Origin: Batkoa obscura
Lineage: Eukaryota; Entomophthoromycota; Entomophthoromycetes; Entomophthorales; Batkoaceae
Assembly (NCBI GenBank): GCA_030770535.1
Contig: JASVEC010000016.1
Span: 1,016,951-1,080,950, forward strand
Length of the DNA: 64,000 nucleotides
Reading direction: 5' to 3'
Positions 1 through 10,754 of the stretch are shown here, piece by piece. The notes under the pieces are model-generated. The model worked only from the letters and a program-made list of their open reading frames with translations. It did no database searches and was not told the origin of the DNA. Every line of letters starts with the position of its first letter. Position 1 is the first letter of the stretch. The position numbers were made by a program, and so were the translations under genes.

Positions 1-32
1 TGAAGTTAATTTTTTATTTTTCTATTTTTTAG

Positions 33-437
33 CCTGAGCAATTACTACCAAGAACAGGTAGAACTGCGGGAGATAATACTACTGCTAATGAAATAAATTC
101 TAATACCAATAATAATGACAATAGTTTAAGAAATAGAGGTCAAACTGGAGTGAATACTGGAGAAGGTTTATCACGTTCAACAAATACTTCGAACAGTAGC
201 GCAGATAGTGTTAATTTAGCCGAAAAATATTTGAGTAATGTAGAAGAAAGTACTATTGCCGAACCAGTTAAGGAATGGAGTAATGATAGTGAAAAAAGAC
301 AAGAATTATTTTTAAAAAGAAAGCAGTTTATGGTATTGGAGGCCAGAAGGTAAGAAGATAAAATAGTATGTTTATTTGTTATGAAAGTTTATTGACTTTT
401 TATTAGGAAGTTTTTGGAAAATCAAAAAAAGAATTAA
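33..437 (+). CDS. C-terminal exons of a Cue1-like CUE-domain ER protein (5' end outside window)
   Basis: Two exons are visible, 33-350 and 407-437, joined across a GTAAGA...TTAG intron; an upstream acceptor (TTTTTTAG) at 31-32 shows that earlier exons lie outside the window. The visible part is a Ser/Thr/Asn-rich linker followed by a basic helix with the pattern W-S-x5-R-Q-x4-KRKQ-x-MVLEARRKFLE at the very C-terminus. Fungal Cue1 proteins end in this kind of segment (the Ubc7-binding region), which recruits and activates the E2 Ubc7 at the ER membrane for ER-associated degradation. The CUE domain and membrane anchor would be in the missing exons, so the family call rests on the tail alone. 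An AUP1- or gp78-type relative cannot be excluded. Confidence 0.6.
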
Positions 438-1168
438 ATTTTATATGTTGGATATTGAATATTATTATCACTTTGTTTATTTTATTCCATGTTTATTATG
501 AAGCTTTGTAATTTTATTATCAAAAATAGTAGTATATATATAAGGTTAAAGTTTACTTTGTAAGATTAAAACTACATAATATTTTAAGCTTATAAAGTAA
601 AACCAAAAAATAGCTAATTTATGTTAAGTTTAAATAATGTATTTAGCCATTTATTAGTCAATATGGGGATGTGTTTTTATGTTTGATAATTTTACTAACA
701 AGTTTTCTGTTCAAATAGCGCTTAAAAGATGGAAAGAGTGAAGCAAAAAGACATCCTCATATCTTAGATTTTGTAAAAAATGAACATTATTATTATTATT
801 TTATTTTTTTACGATTGAATTTTTATTTTTATTTAAATATTATTTTTTTTATAAGACTAAAACTTTATTCAAATCCTTTGATTTTCATTATACTTTTGTA
901 TATTAAACTACTTTTCTCATTTCATTTGTCTTATGAAAATGATAATAAAAGAAAATATTGAAGCTTTACCATATATTAACTATAATCTTAACTTTATAAG
1001 CCTTATTATACTAAATAACAAACAAGCTAATTTACCAAAACAACAAAACTTAGCAGTTGACTTTAACCAATAACATTCTATTTTGTAATTTGAATAACAT
1101 CACTATCTAAAAAGTTTATAGACAAAATAAACTTTTAAAGCAAATTTTATTTTTTAAATAAATACAAA
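438..1168. other. intergenic, one MITE
   Basis: AT-rich spacer between the Cue1-like gene and CAND1. Apart from the MITE at 661-762 I see no coding or RNA signal. Confidence 0.6.
661..762 (+). repeat. MITE copy 1 (ATATGGGG family)
   Basis: Starts ATATGGGGATG and ends CATCCTCATAT, with the family core TTTTACTAAC...AAATAGCGCTTAAAA between. About 102 bp, no coding capacity. Plus orientation is defined here as the one that reads TTAAGAATTTTACTA near its left end. Confidence 0.9.
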
Positions 1169-4100
1169 ATGCCAATTTCTATCATTGGGTATTTAGAAAA
1201 GGTAAAAGGTTAAATAACTCATGATTAACTTGGAAATATTAACTTAATTTCCTTCTTTTCTCTTTTCACTTATCATTTCAGTTTACTTCCAGTGACAATG
1301 ATTTTCGATATATGGCGGTTAATGATTTGTTAACTGAACTTAATCAACATAAAGGACCAATCGAACCACAAGTGTGTGCTCAAATTATTGAAGGCTTAAT
1401 AAGATTGATTATTGAAGAACAGAGTACTAGTGAGGTTAAAAATTTAGCTATTAAATGGTAAAGTGTAAATCAAAGATTTTCTAGTGAGCAAGAATTTAAT
1501 TTAATTTAAATTTCACTTTTAGCTTAGGACCATTATGTAATTATTTAGGTCATGATTTACTATCTACTTTATTTTCAAAAACGTTAGCTATGTTGGAAAA
1601 TAATAAAGAAGAAATCGTCGAATTAGGGGGACTTAGTAAGTTCATTCATAAAAATGATTGAAACAACCTTTATTCTTTTTAGCTTTAAAAACAGTGGTTA
1701 ATAGTTTAGGTCTACAAAACAGTGATGGTTTGGTAAAAATTAAAGATACATTTCGAAAATTAGTCATATTATTGAAACAAGTAATACTATTATATTAGCT
1801 ATAATATAAGCAATAGTATACTAATAAGTTTATCTTAAATAGGACAACAATTACAGTCGTCAATATGATATCATTGAAATTCTAATTGAATTATTAAATA
1901 AGTACGGCTCTACTATTTTAGCTACTTTTGATGGGAACCCAGATGAACAAATTCAAACTTTATCTATGGATTCTATCTTTCCTTTACTTTCTCATTCACG
2001 CCCCGGACTCAAAAAAAAAGCTTCCATTTGTTTAGGTATTTATATATATGTATAGTAATAGTGATAAGGATAATTTATTTATTCATTTAAAAATAGGTGC
2101 TTTATCTTCTCATTTAAAAGAATCTCTTTTCGTTAGTTTGATTCAAAAGCTTAGTGATTTATATAAAATTGAAGATACAGGTACTATTTCAGATTCACAA
2201 AAAGAACAATCTATTATTGTTATTCAATCTTTCTCAATGTTATGTCGTTCGGATCCAACTAGAACCGGTCCTTATTTAAAGACTATCATTCCAGCTATTC
2301 TTCAACATGCGTCATTACAAGATGATATATTAACAGAACAATGTTTACATGTAAAATTCATTTATTTTACTTTTGTTTTGAAGTTTAAATATTTATTAAC
2401 TTTTGATTTGTAGGCATTAGAAATTTTTACTTTATTTTGTCCAAAAGAAATTGATAGTTTTTATTCTCAAGTAGCTAAACTTTGTCTCAATTATATCAGT
2501 TATGATCCCAATTATATTGAAGATGATGATGATAATATGGATGACTCAGCAGAAGATGAATTTGATGAATTTGACGATGAATTTGACGATGATGATGACA
2601 CATGGAAGTTAAGAAGATTAAGTGCTAAAGTGTTACAAGCTTTAGTAACAGTAAATATTGATCAACTTGGTTATTTTTATGAGAAAGTAGCGCCTATTTT
2701 AATTAAAAGATTTTCAGAAAGAGAAGAAGCAGTACGTATTGAGATTATACAAGCTTTTATTGCCCTTTTAAAACAAACAAATAGTTTAAATCACCACTTT
2801 TTAAATGAATTAAATAATGATCAAACCGAAATAGCTGAAAAAGAAGACGATAATATAAAGAGACGTAAATTATCTCCTCAAATGATAGAAGAAGAAAATC
2901 AATATGAAAAATTAAAGCAATTATTATTAGTAAATTTAAGTAATGTTATACAAAAGATATCGGACCAAATTAATAGTGGACAATTATCTACTCAGCAAAT
3001 TAGTATTAAATTATTAACTCAACTTACAATTACTTTGCCCAATCAACTTGGTAGTTATATTGAAGATATAAAATCAAACATTACTTTTATTTATTCATCA
3101 AACATACAACAGAAAGTAAAAAGTAATCCAGTGGAATATATTACGCTTAAAAAAGAAAGTTTGTATTTTATTCGAGAACTTTTAAAAACTCATGATTATA
3201 AATTATTTGAAAATCATATCTCTTGGTTATGTCCAATCATTATAAATGCAATGAAAGATCCTTCTAACAAATATTTTAATGAATCGTTTTCAGCGTGTAT
3301 TGAATTTATTAGAATAATACTTCCAATCAATCAATTAGATGACACGTTGTTAGTTAACTTTGATCTATATGGAGAATATATAAGAAATATTTATCAAACT
3401 TTATTAGATTTTATTGTTAATGGAAATAAAGAGAATGCATCAAGAGAACGTAGTATTAGGATGATTGGCTTATTGTTTAATCATTCTGGTAATTATATGT
3501 TGTCTGAATTGGAAACTTGTATTTCTTTCCTTGGTCAACTTAATATCTATGAATTATATGCATTACCTATCCTTCAAGCTTACATTACTATTTTAGAATC
3601 AAGTCGATTTGATTGGACTCAAATTCAAAAGGGATCAACAATTTTAACTACCTTTATTAAAGTACTTCATGATATTCTAAGTAACCTTAAAAAAGAAAAT
3701 CGTAGTCTTAAATTAGCTACTCTAACTTATATTGCTAGTTTAGTTAGTAAATTTGGCAACCATTTTGAACTAAAATCGTATGAATTATTATTAGTTGAAT
3801 TCAAGGATGTACTAACTACTTTTGAGTTACAAGAACTTATTATTAGTATTCAAATATTAGATAATATGATTTCATTTCAATTAGATCCAAGTATACGTCA
3901 TCATAATATCAAACTGTTAGGTGAAGATAGTTTTTGGTCGTCAATGGTTACTATTCCAAATTCCATTCATCTTCAAGGGATTGCTACTGAAACCTATAGT
4001 CAATTATTAATCAAAATCATTTCTATTGCCAACGAAGCTCAACTAAACATTACTACTATAAGTAAAAACTATATTGATGCTTTTTATTCCCTAGTAGTAC

Positions 4101-5470
4101 AAATGAAAGATAAGCCCATTCAAAAACAAATATTAATCAATTTATCCCGCTGTATTAGTAGTGTTATGATTGGTTATACTAAATGTATTCAAGATGGTTA
4201 TACTCAATTTATTACTCCTTTCATTACCATTATCAAGGATAATAGTTCATTACCAGTCTCACGTCACATTTCCTTTTTAATCTTAGGGCATCTTAGCTTT
4301 AACTTTAATTTATCCAATCATATTGATTTATTCAATGAATGTTTAGAAGCATTTAGAGATTCTAATTCAGAACTTCGAACTGCAGCAGCATATGCTTTAG
4401 GATGTTATACAGCTAGTAATTTTGAAGAAGTAATTGAAAAATTAATTGAAAAAATTCATACATTAAAAGAAGAGAGATATTTTTTACTTTTATCTTTAAA
4501 AGAAGCAATAACATATTATATTACTAAAGATAGTTTATTTGATCAGCAACAAATTGAAAGTTATAGTGAAAAATTATGGCAAGTATTAATTGAAGATTCC
4601 TTTTCTCAAGATCATGAAGAAAGTAGTCAGAATTTAATCGCAGAATGTATTGGTAAATTAAGTAGTATGAAACCAGATAAATTTTTACCAATCCTTGAAC
4701 AAAAAATCAAGAGTAATAATGAAAGTATACGTAATATAATTATTATATCTATTAGATATATGAATTTCAATGAAGATAAAGAATTTATTGAAAAGTTCCA
4801 AAGGTATATATTAAGCTTTTTATCTTTATTAAAAGATGATTCTTTGCAAGTAAGAAAACAAAGTATATTGAGTTTAACTTCAGTAGCTCATCAGATACCA
4901 TTTATCGTTAATAAGCATTTGAAACAAATCTTACCACTAATCTTCCAAGAAACAACAATTAAACCAGAATTAATTCGGTTTGTTGATATGGGATTACAGA
5001 AGATTAAAGTAGATGATGGTTTAGAAAATCGTAAAGCCAGTTATGAATGTTTGTATACATTGTTGGATACCAGTTTACAATATCTTAATATTGAAGAATT
5101 AATTACTGGTCCTATTTTATCTGGATTAAAAGATCAGCATGAAATTAAGTTAATTTGCCACTTATTTTTATTAAGATTTACTAAAATGACACCAAATTAT
5201 TTAATTCAATATTTAGAAACTATATCTCAAGCCTTTTTATCCGATTTAAATATCAAAGTTAAAGATAATGGGTATAAACAAGAGAAAAATCAAAGGGAAG
5301 AACTAGTACGTTCTATTATTAAAGTATTTGTTACTTTAAGTAATGAACTTAACATCCATATTATGGTACCAGGCTTTGAAGCCCTTAATAAAATGGTTAA
5401 GAATCCAGAAGGAGGGTATTATTTGGAATATAAGGAGGTGTTAAATCAACTTCAAACAGGATCCAAATAA
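1169..5470 (+). CDS. CAND1: CAND1/TIP120, cullin-associated and neddylation-dissociated protein
   Basis: Seven exons: 1169-1201, 1282-1457, 1523-1635, 1683-1780, 1843-2035, 2097-2350 and 2414-5470, about 1307 residues (animal CAND1 about 1230). The first exon is tiny and gives M-P-I-S-I-I-G-Y-L-E-K, followed by FTSSDNDFRYMAVNDL, the conserved N-terminus of the family. HEAT repeats run through the protein. An acidic loop (DDDDN...EFDDEFDDDDD) precedes the conserved W-K-x-RR segment, and the C-terminal part carries ESIRN-, VDDGLENRKASYECLYTLLD- and IKVKDNGYKQE-like blocks typical of CAND1. The protein wraps around un-neddylated cullin-RBX1 and exchanges substrate receptors of SCF ubiquitin ligases in nucleus and cytoplasm. 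All splice sites are GT-AG, with introns of 47-80 bases. It is convergent with KGD4, 208 bases away. Confidence 0.95.
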
Positions 5471-5678
5471 ATACATATATACATATTGCTTTACTTTTTA
5501 TTATTTTTGAAATTAAATATTTTCTACTTTTATTGTTTTTTTAGGCTAAATAAGATTTAATAAATAAACATAACATACATTATAAAAATAAGGTTAAATT
5601 ATACGATAGTACATAAATAAATGAAGAGTAATCAAATGAACTAAAAAACTATTAAAAAAGAAAACTGGTTTTACTTTC

Positions 5679-5972
5679 TTAATTAAATGCACCACCTAAC
5701 ATCACACACTCACTTTCAGCAATTGAAGGTAAACGACGACCGAATTTAGCAGGTAATTGGTTTTCTTCAATAAAATAAACATTGGTACCGAAATTATCAG
5801 TATAACTCTCTTTTGATGAAGTTGCTTTTTGATTTATTTGTTTTGTTGATACTGACGAAGGCCCCGATTTTGATTGTAAATTCAATGACTTTCTCGAACC
5901 TAAAAAGTGGATCATAGGTTGATGACGCTTTGGTATTTTTACTTGGGCAAAAAGAGTTCTTGTTAAGTTCAT
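5679..5972 (-). CDS. KGD4: KGD4/MRPS36-like subunit of 2-oxoglutarate dehydrogenase
   Basis: A single exon of 97 residues. A basic mitochondrial presequence leads into the conserved PMIHFLGSRK block (about residues 19-28), and the C-terminus has LPAKFGRRLPS-x-AES-x3-MLGGA. Both blocks are diagnostic of the Ymr31/Kgd4/MRPS36 family. Once annotated as a 37S ribosomal protein, it is now known as the adaptor that tethers the E3 component to the E1-E2 core of the mitochondrial 2-oxoglutarate dehydrogenase complex. The length fits fungal members. The in-frame ATG at 5972 is the only start that gives the presequence. It is convergent with CAND1. Confidence 0.88.
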   Translation of the reverse strand: MNLTRTLFAQVKIPKRHQPMIHFLGSRKSLNLQSKSGPSSVSTKQINQKATSSKESYTDNFGTNVYFIEENQLPAKFGRRLPSIAESECVMLGGAFN

Positions 5973-6685
5973 GTTTATATGTATATGTATACTAGCCTTT
6001 GAAGTTAGGTTAAAGTTTGTAATTTTAATAGCAAAAAATTTTAAAAATTGGAATTTTACTGATTATAGAGTCTAAGTCTTCTGGTTTTTATAAAGCTCAA
6101 GTTTCATTGGTTGGTTCATCTTAGCTTTTTTTTCAAAGTTTTTAATAGATAGATCCTTTAAAAGAATTTTTTTATACAGTAAAATTCAAAAATATCATTT
6201 CATTATTTTGATCACCCTTTGTTCAGATTAAATTTTGGAAATGTTTTTGTATGAGAACTAAAGCTGAAAGTAGCTTAATAAACATAGCATTTAACTTCAG
6301 TTTATTGGCCTTTCAAATATTATGAATGAGTCAATCCTACTATAATTTTCATGCAAAGGTATAATCATGACGAGTTGGACTCATAAAATTCTTTCATTTT
6401 AAATTCTATTGATGATTATGATGAGTCTAATCGTGAAACACCCTAGTTTAGCAGCAAATTATGTTTGCTAGAAATAGTTTTGGAAAATTTTGGTACCCAA
6501 AGGGTTACAATAGGTACTAACAAATGATTTGCTATAGATTAAATGAATAGATTAACATGTTTAAGGGAATAAAAAGAAGAAATAATTTTTTTATAGAAAT
6601 AATTGGATAAAAAAATAACACTAAATTTATTAACTGATTACAAATAAATGTTATAACCTTAGTTATATTGAATTTAAAAGTTCAA
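5973..6685. other. intergenic, nothing recognised
   Basis: Upstream of KGD4 and downstream of the copper transporter. AT-rich; no ORF, tRNA or repeat-family member seen. Confidence 0.5.
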
Positions 6686-7711
6686 TCAACAACCACAAGG
6701 ACGTTTGGTTGATCCGTAACTACGGAAGCGAGAGAATATTAAAGTGCCTAAAGTAATGCCCAAAATAACAGCAAAAAATAAGCCAACATTAAATGTCATT
6801 GAAACTAACATTAATAAATAAGCAATCGATGACTCAAAAAATTGAAAGATGGCACGATAAGTATCAATAGTAAATTGTCTTCTAGAATATGAATTTAATT
6901 TATCAATACTTTCTTCTGTCCATGTAACTTCGAATTTACTTCTAATTGTTAAAAGGAGTTCATAAATAACACCAAACACAACAATAGCAATAAAAGTTCC
7001 TGCATATTGTCCAGCAGTGCGTGGCACCCATTCTTTGAAAAGTACATAATCTGCAAAACCAGTATGGAAATACATACGCATCTGTGGCGCTGCATTACCT
7101 TCTCCATTCATTTCACAGTAAGGTAGGTTATTTTGGGCCTTTCCATCTACAGAACCTGGACACATCTTCTTCCAATCTGAGCATTGATCCATTTCAGGCA
7201 TTGCTTGACATAATTGAGAATAAACACCAAGTAAATCACAGTTAGCATAAAATGAAGTTGTAGCACATTTTTCACATCCATCCATAGTCATTTCGTTACA
7301 GATAGATTTGACTTGTTTATTAACAGTTTCGGTATTTGGTAAATTTGAGATAGGAAGTTTATCTTTACATTGTGGAACGAGGGAGCCTTGTTTACATAAT
7401 GATACATAATTTTTACATCCACCCATACCAGGCATATCACTTTTACATACATCAGCTAAGATTGAAAACGAGTCACAATAAGCCTCTTGTTGAAGTTGAG
7501 TGGAATTCCCACATAAACTTCGAATAGAACAACCTGGCATATAAGGCATATTACGACACAAATTTATCATATCAGCTTCGATATTTTCATTACTATATAC
7601 ATAGTTTGTACAACTTGAATCAGTTGGATTTGAAATACAGTCACTATTAATACCATTTAAAAATGGGAGAATTAAAGATGCTAATTTTAATAAATGATTG
7701 GAAAGCCTCAT
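6686..7711 (-). CDS. Ctr-family copper transporter with Cys/Met-rich ectodomain repeats
   Basis: Single exon, 341 residues, ending in TGA. There is a signal-like hydrophobic N-terminus (about 1-23). A long extracellular domain (24-210) carries four spaced repeats of the form C-x(2-3)-MPxM-x2-C-x6-C (about 51-68, 89-106, 138-158, 168-184). The Ctr core follows: M211-x-M213 and YFHTGFADYVLFKEW, then TM1 about 236-256, TM2 about 293-309 with M301-x3-M305, and TM3 about 310-328 with G318-x3-G322. The C-terminus ends RPCGC, a Cys tail like those that pass Cu(I) to chaperones. Ctr proteins are trimeric Cu(I) importers at the plasma membrane or vacuole. The membrane core and copper ligands are intact; which membrane it uses cannot be read from the sequence. 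Confidence 0.92.
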   Translation of the reverse strand: MRLSNHLLKLASLILPFLNGINSDCISNPTDSSCTNYVYSNENIEADMINLCRNMPYMPGCSIRSLCGNSTQLQQEAYCDSFSILADVCKSDMPGMGGCKNYVSLCKQGSLVPQCKDKLPISNLPNTETVNKQVKSICNEMTMDGCEKCATTSFYANCDLLGVYSQLCQAMPEMDQCSDWKKMCPGSVDGKAQNNLPYCEMNGEGNAAPQMRMYFHTGFADYVLFKEWVPRTAGQYAGTFIAIVVFGVIYELLLTIRSKFEVTWTEESIDKLNSYSRRQFTIDTYRAIFQFFESSIAYLLMLVSMTFNVGLFFAVILGITLGTLIFSRFRSYGSTKRPCGC

Positions 7712-8764
7712 TATAGTAGTTTGCTATTAAACAAAAATAGTTAGTAAAAAAATTAACGAAAGGAATTAAGAAATACCTAATTTACAATGAAAAATTTTAG
7801 TTTTCAATTTTAAAAAAAGAAATAAAGGTCATGGAAAGAAAAGAAGCTTTTTAAATAATAGTTGTTTTCTAAAGCTTCTTTTTAAGTACTTAATTAGGAA
7901 GCCCCCGAAATCAAGTCCAATTAGATTGGGGATTGTTGCCTTTAGATAGCCTATCATTGGGTTTTTAAAATGTTTGAAGTTAGCACACTTACTTGAAACA
8001 AAAGGATTGTTCTATTGGAATAAATCGAAGGAAGAATTTGTTCAAAATAAGCGACATAGCCAATTATAAGTCTTAGTTGATTTCATACATTTACAATTAA
8101 GATTTTATTTAATTTGGAAATATTCTAGAAGCTTTCATAAATCTACTTAGTTTTATTATTAAGCATTAAAGCGGATAGGTTGGTCATCTAGTAGGATTAA
8201 GAGTATGGTGCAATCTGTTCGAAGGGAAAAGAGGTTTCAAGGTTTATTATCTTAATTAATTAGTGGCTGACATCTTTTAAATAAAGGAAATTGAAAATTA
8301 ATTTTACAATTGAAATTTATTACATCGTTTAACATATAATCTAATATTATGAAACTATATTTTTAATTATTAAAAGATATTTTTACTTCTATCTGTATAG
8401 AAAACTAAAACAAATCAACTATCATTGATTGATTTATTTGTAAATTTAAATGATATTATTAAGAAAAATTGATTTTATCTTTTAAAATCAGGGGTTGTAT
8501 TTATTATAACAAACTATTTATTTGAAATAAACATGTTAACTCAAAAACTTATGATTCAACAAAATGCTTATAAATTAATTTTAGTTATCGAATTCTACAA
8601 GGAGTAAATAAAGTATGTACAGATTAATTAAAATTGTTTATATATGAAGTTAAGCAAATCTTCTTTACATAAAATTCATATACTGTTCATACAAAGTAAG
8701 TATTTATGATGATATAAGTTAAAAGACTAATACTTTAAAATAATGGATTTTAAATGGTAGTTTA
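7712..8764. other. intergenic upstream of copper transporter
   Basis: About 1 kb, AT-rich, with two slightly GC-richer patches near 7893-7960 and 8165-8240. Neither gives a convincing ORF or tRNA. The copper-transporter promoter must lie in the right-hand part of the preceding gene's flank (from 7712 up), but I see no recognisable element. Confidence 0.4.
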
Positions 8765-9690
8765 TTAAACCAAGAAGAATATCAAAAAACGTATTAATTT
8801 TATCATTTTTAATTTATTCAAAGAGAACTTCATTAACAAAAAGCTTGATAGAGTTAAGATATTTTCTAAAACCTGTACATTATTTCTGGAATCATCACTA
8901 AAGACAAGATATTTGAAATCAGAGAAACTATAACCAATATTCTGTATTAATTTACCATATGGGGATGTATTTAGAGTATAAAAATGCTTCATTTGAACCC
9001 TCTGTAGTAACAAAAGGTTAGTGTTTTTAACTAGTAAACTAGCAGCTACTTTTTTAGTACTTGGAACATTAGCTACAGATACTCAGGTTTCATTTACTTC
9101 ATCTTTATCAGAATAGAATATTCAAGGACAACCCCATCTTTACTATAAAAAGCTGAATCTTTAGCATCGTTGATAGCAGAAGTATCAGCCTTTTGAAGAT
9201 TTGTTATAGCTTTGAGTGTAATTGAGCCATTATAAGGAGGTAAAATGCTGTCTGTAGTATCAGCTAGTAAAGTTTCACAGTTATTTATGGCTAGCCCAGA
9301 TGCCTGGTTTTTAGATCATTGACTAAAATCATAATAAACTTCCGTATTTTGATAAGTACGGCTAAATGTATCTTCGCCAATATAAATCTTGTATGTAAAA
9401 TCACCAAAATAAATGGATTTTCGATTTATAATAGTTGCCACTCGTTTATAGCCTCCAGGTTCTCTAGCTCAAATTTTTAATATTTCTATAAAGCCATCAA
9501 TAATCTTAATGTAACTATCATCAAAAAGTTTAGTATTGTAAAAGGATATATATGTTACTCTGTCATTTGAATCATAAAGAAAACTATTTGCTGAAGAACT
9601 ATAATTCGATTGAAATCATCTAAATAATTTCTGTGTTTGTAAATCAGCGATTAATGGAGTGAAAAGTAAAGTTGATGAGATTGATCCCAT
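8765..9690 (-). pseudogene. decayed foreign gene readable with UGA = Trp (fossil)
   Basis: Read on the minus strand from an ATG at 9690, the main part of this stretch has no TAA or TAG for nearly 200 codons. It carries several TGA codons, each where a tryptophan is plausible (contexts such as KLFR-W-FQSN, EILKI-W-AREPGGY, DFSQ-W-SKNQ). Amino-acid composition is protein-like and unlike the surrounding AT-rich spacer. Host genes in this window (copper transporter, Zn2Cys6 factor) use TGA as stop. The element looks broken, with at least one interruption in its distal part, so it is treated as a fossil. I do not recognise the protein: no polymerase or transposase motif is visible. A source using genetic code 4 (mitochondrion or mitochondrial plasmid, a mollicute endobacterium, or a virus of either) is inference. 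Confidence 0.6.
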
Positions 9691-10379
9691 AAGTTGTTTA
9701 AATTGATAAAAACTTATTTTAATAATGACTTCGTTGTCTCCTTATGACTTTCTCTACTATGATTAGTTTAATATCTAAATCTAACATTATAAGTCATAGC
9801 TTGTATAAAGGATAATGAACAATGAACAATAATAGAACAAATTGGTAAATTGACTTTTAAGATGTCTTTCAGCATTCCCATTAAGCTTACAAGGATAGGA
9901 ACTAATAAACTAAAAAAGAGTATAACAATAAAATGCTTTCATTCAGCATATAAAAAAATAACAGATATAACAAATTTAAATGGAACAAGCTAAGTTAAAA
10001 GAACTATCAAAAAGTAATAATAAATACTGTTTACGTTGTTGTTATGAATCGAATCGAGTAGTGTTTACTACTATTTTAAAATTAACATTAATCATATCAA
10101 TACAAACTACTAGATATATTCATAATATTATTATGATTGAAGTCACCCTATATCAGCTAAAACAACATGATTCTTTACATATTAAAGTGCTATAAGTTAT
10201 GAATAGTTTATGTAGTTCCGATTTTATTAGTTATTTACAAATTGTACATTACATTATTCAAAATTACTTATAATAGCATAAATATAGATAATATAGTATA
10301 TAGAACAAGTATTCATATAAATACAAGTATATTTAATAGATACTTACTTTCTACTTTTGGTAGATACCAATTTTTTATC
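9691..10379. other. intergenic, nothing recognised
   Basis: AT-rich spacer between the fossil gene and a cluster of MITEs. A 71-codon ORF at 9980-10195 has no supporting features. Confidence 0.4.
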
Positions 10380-10485
10380 ATATGGGGCTGTTTTTTTTAG
10401 TTTCATTATTTTTCCATTTTTTAAGCGCTATTTATGTGGAAAAATCGTCAGTAAAATTCTTAAATACAAAAATACATCCCCATAT
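10380..10485 (-). repeat. MITE copy 2, left member of a doublet
   Basis: ATATGGGGCTG at the left end and ACATCCCCATAT at the right, with the family core in minus orientation. It shares its final ATAT with the next copy. Confidence 0.9.
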
Positions 10486-10588
10486 GGGAGTGTTTTTTTT
10501 GACTTCATTATTTTTTCCATTTTTTAAGCACTATTTAAGCGGAAAATTCGTTAGTAAAATTCTTAAACACAAAAATACATCCCCATAT
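10482..10588 (-). repeat. MITE copy 3, right member of a doublet
   Basis: Head-to-tail with the preceding copy and same orientation; it begins inside the CATAT that ends the neighbour. Ends ACATCCCCATAT. Confidence 0.9.
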
Positions 10589-10648
10589 ATTAAACAAGAT
10601 AACTCAAAAATAAAAGATGTTTTTATTATTTTACTAAAATTATTCTAC

Positions 10649-10754
10649 ATATGGGGATGTATTTTTGTATTTAAGAATTTTACTAACAATTTTTCCACGC
10701 AAGTAGCGCTTAAAAGATGAAAAAAGTAATGAAGCTAAAAAAACATCCCCATAT
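10649..10754 (+). repeat. MITE copy 4
   Basis: Complete family member, ATATGGGGATG...ACATCCCCATAT, 61 bases from copy 3 and in opposite orientation to copies 2 and 3. Confidence 0.92.

Noticed and set aside
8165-8240. tRNA-like patch (GTTGGTCATCTAGTAGGATT, later GTTCGAAGGG)
   Set aside because: The B-box-like GTTCGAA is present, but no acceptor or anticodon stem can be paired.
9980-10195. 71-codon ORF on the plus strand
   Set aside because: Ile/Leu-rich, in AT-rich spacer, no domain, no splice or promoter context.
10382-10720. 112-codon plus-strand ORF
   Set aside because: Consists of three MITE copies read through; the sequence repeats itself and is not a gene.
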